From positions 62,001 to 126,000 of the forward strand of contig CAJAII010000008.1 in assembly GCA_903939755.1 (NCBI GenBank): a stretch of 64,000 nucleotides of DNA, in the 5' to 3' direction. Positions 63,258 through 64,000 of this stretch are shown here, piece by piece. The translations under genes and the position numbers were made by a program. The notes beneath the pieces are model-generated. The model worked only from the letters and a program-made list of their open reading frames with translations, made no database searches and was not told the DNA's origin. Positions within the stretch are counted from its first letter, which is position 1, and each line of letters starts with the position of its first letter. The stretch is from an uncultured Flavobacteriales bacterium (GTDB lineage: Bacteria; Bacteroidota; Bacteroidia; Flavobacteriales_D; Crocinitomicaceae).

Positions 63258-64000
63258 AACTGCAAGGTGTTGATGGATTTATGTGATCCTGCGGGCTCAA
63301 AAATAACTCGAATTATATCCCCTTTCCGAACTCCAAATAGTTTATCTGCTCCACCATAAGTACGATTAGCACCTTGGTTAATTGCGATTTCTAGAAGTCC
63401 TGCATTGTTGAAAATAGCTACTTTATCTCCCAAAATAACACTGTTATAGGTAGGAGATATTTTATCTAAATGGTACGTTTTGTTATGGTAATAGATTGTA
63501 AATGGGACATTCTCACCAAAACGATCAAAATCCTGTTTTGTAATATTGGAAATTAAGTTCCCGTAGGAATCGATATGGATAACATGTCCTTGTATGGAAA
63601 TTGCTTCAAGGATAGGGTTCAATAATAATGACATTTTATAGTCTTCAGCCATTTCGCAAAAAGAGGCTGGTTTTTCTCCCTGAATAATTTTTACCGCAAG
63701 TGGAATCAAACAATTTTTTGTAGGGAATTTGAGCATTTCGGGATGGGAATCAATTTCTTTATAGCGATAAAAAGCAGTCGCTTTGTTTTCACCCAAAAAG
63801 GCGCCAAAAAAACCGTTGTCCGTAGCTATAAAATATTGTTCTTCGTAGAACAAAATGGAAGGGTAGCTCGGAATAAAATCATTAGCTGAGAATTCTTTAT
63901 TGGTATTTAATAAATTAGGTTCACTGTCGACACCAATAATATGAATGGTCCCCTTTGGAAAATCTTTATAGCAACTGCGCAATTGAAAAGCAGCTTCTGA
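63254..64000 (-). CDS. SAM hydroxide adenosyltransferase-family protein, 5' part missing
   Basis: The start lies beyond the right edge; an in-frame stretch SEAAFQLRSCYKDFPKG runs to the last base. The visible 249 residues include FIATDNGFFGAFLGENKA, GHVIHIDSYGNLISNITKQD and GGADKLFGVRKGD, typical of the DUF62/SAM hydroxide adenosyltransferase family, which cleaves S-adenosylmethionine. The TTG at 63982 is not a true start. It is co-transcribed with the ABM-fold gene. Confidence 0.88.
   Translation of the reverse strand, partial: SEAAFQLRSCYKDFPKGTIHIIGVDSEPNLLNTNKEFSANDFIPSYPSILFYEEQYFIATDNGFFGAFLGENKATAFYRYKEIDSHPEMLKFPTKNCLIPLAVKIIQGEKPASFCEMAEDYKMSLLLNPILEAISIQGHVIHIDSYGNLISNITKQDFDRFGENVPFTIYYHNKTYHLDKISPTYNSVILGDKVAIFNNAGLLEIAINQGANRTYGGADKLFGVRKGDIIRVIFEPAGSHKSINTLQF

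Noticed and set aside
1-64000. CRISPR array
   Set aside because: No series of regularly spaced direct repeats with unique spacers was seen; the only close repeats are the tRNA-tail blocks and the internal duplication of the ART-like gene.

Overview
This window reads as chromosomal DNA of a gliding-type member of the Bacteroidota, most likely order Flavobacteriales. The evidence is AT-rich DNA, TAnnTTTG-type -7 promoter boxes with few Shine-Dalgarno sequences, proteins with type IX secretion (T9SS) sorting domains, gldF/gldG, DUF4293, DUF5686 and DUF4836 families, and a degenerate-zinc DksA-like protein. A family-level guess such as Crocinitomicaceae-like would be inference only.

Layout. 1-26.4 kb is mostly housekeeping: an ABC-F ATPase fragment, DUF4293, aroC, an amino acid permease, an M1 peptidase, an esterase/acyltransferase pair, a flavin oxidoreductase, a Kazal-repeat T9SS cargo, a sialate O-acetylesterase, queG, ruvB, a HAD phosphatase, a CorC/HlyC-type membrane protein, purD, purQ, a DksA-like gene with lspA, a DUF5686 outer-membrane protein, lptC and coaX. 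At 26.48-27.17 kb a tRNA-Phe gene is followed by three more copies of its 3' tail. Each extra copy is preceded by a 14-16 bp GC-rich palindrome lodged in the T-arm sequence, and all four tails are followed by hairpins. A small GIY-YIG nuclease gene lies among them. This looks like a tRNA-tail-targeting repeat unit.

27.2-37.8 kb is an accessory region with no recognisable integrase: an AAA+ ATPase, a small sigma-70-like regulator, a possible uracil-DNA-glycosylase-like protein, two NADAR-domain proteins, an 836-residue protein of unknown function, two small orphans, and a protein made of two near-identical modules that resemble an ADP-ribosyltransferase fold. Three transcription units here share an upstream pattern, TGTCACA then 29 nt then (T)AACC, which suggests a common island regulator. 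My best hypothesis is an ADP-ribose/NAD-linked conflict or stress system in which NADAR enzymes reverse a modification made by the ART-like protein. This is inference.

37.9-64 kb returns to core genes: a large T9SS type B cargo protein, a peroxide-defence cluster (peroxiredoxin, thioredoxin, DUF6952-like, divergent oxyR), trigger factor, tRNA-Leu, an MlaE/MlaF-type transporter, a SprT-like protein, a mannose-1-phosphate guanylyltransferase, dusB, a DUF4836-type envelope trio, dnaA, a thioesterase, a formimidoylglutamase-like enzyme, a SirB1-like protein, rlmN, dnaN, gldF/gldG with a DUF4340 protein, a cold-shock protein, an ABM-fold monooxygenase, and the start-truncated end of a SAM hydroxide adenosyltransferase-family gene.
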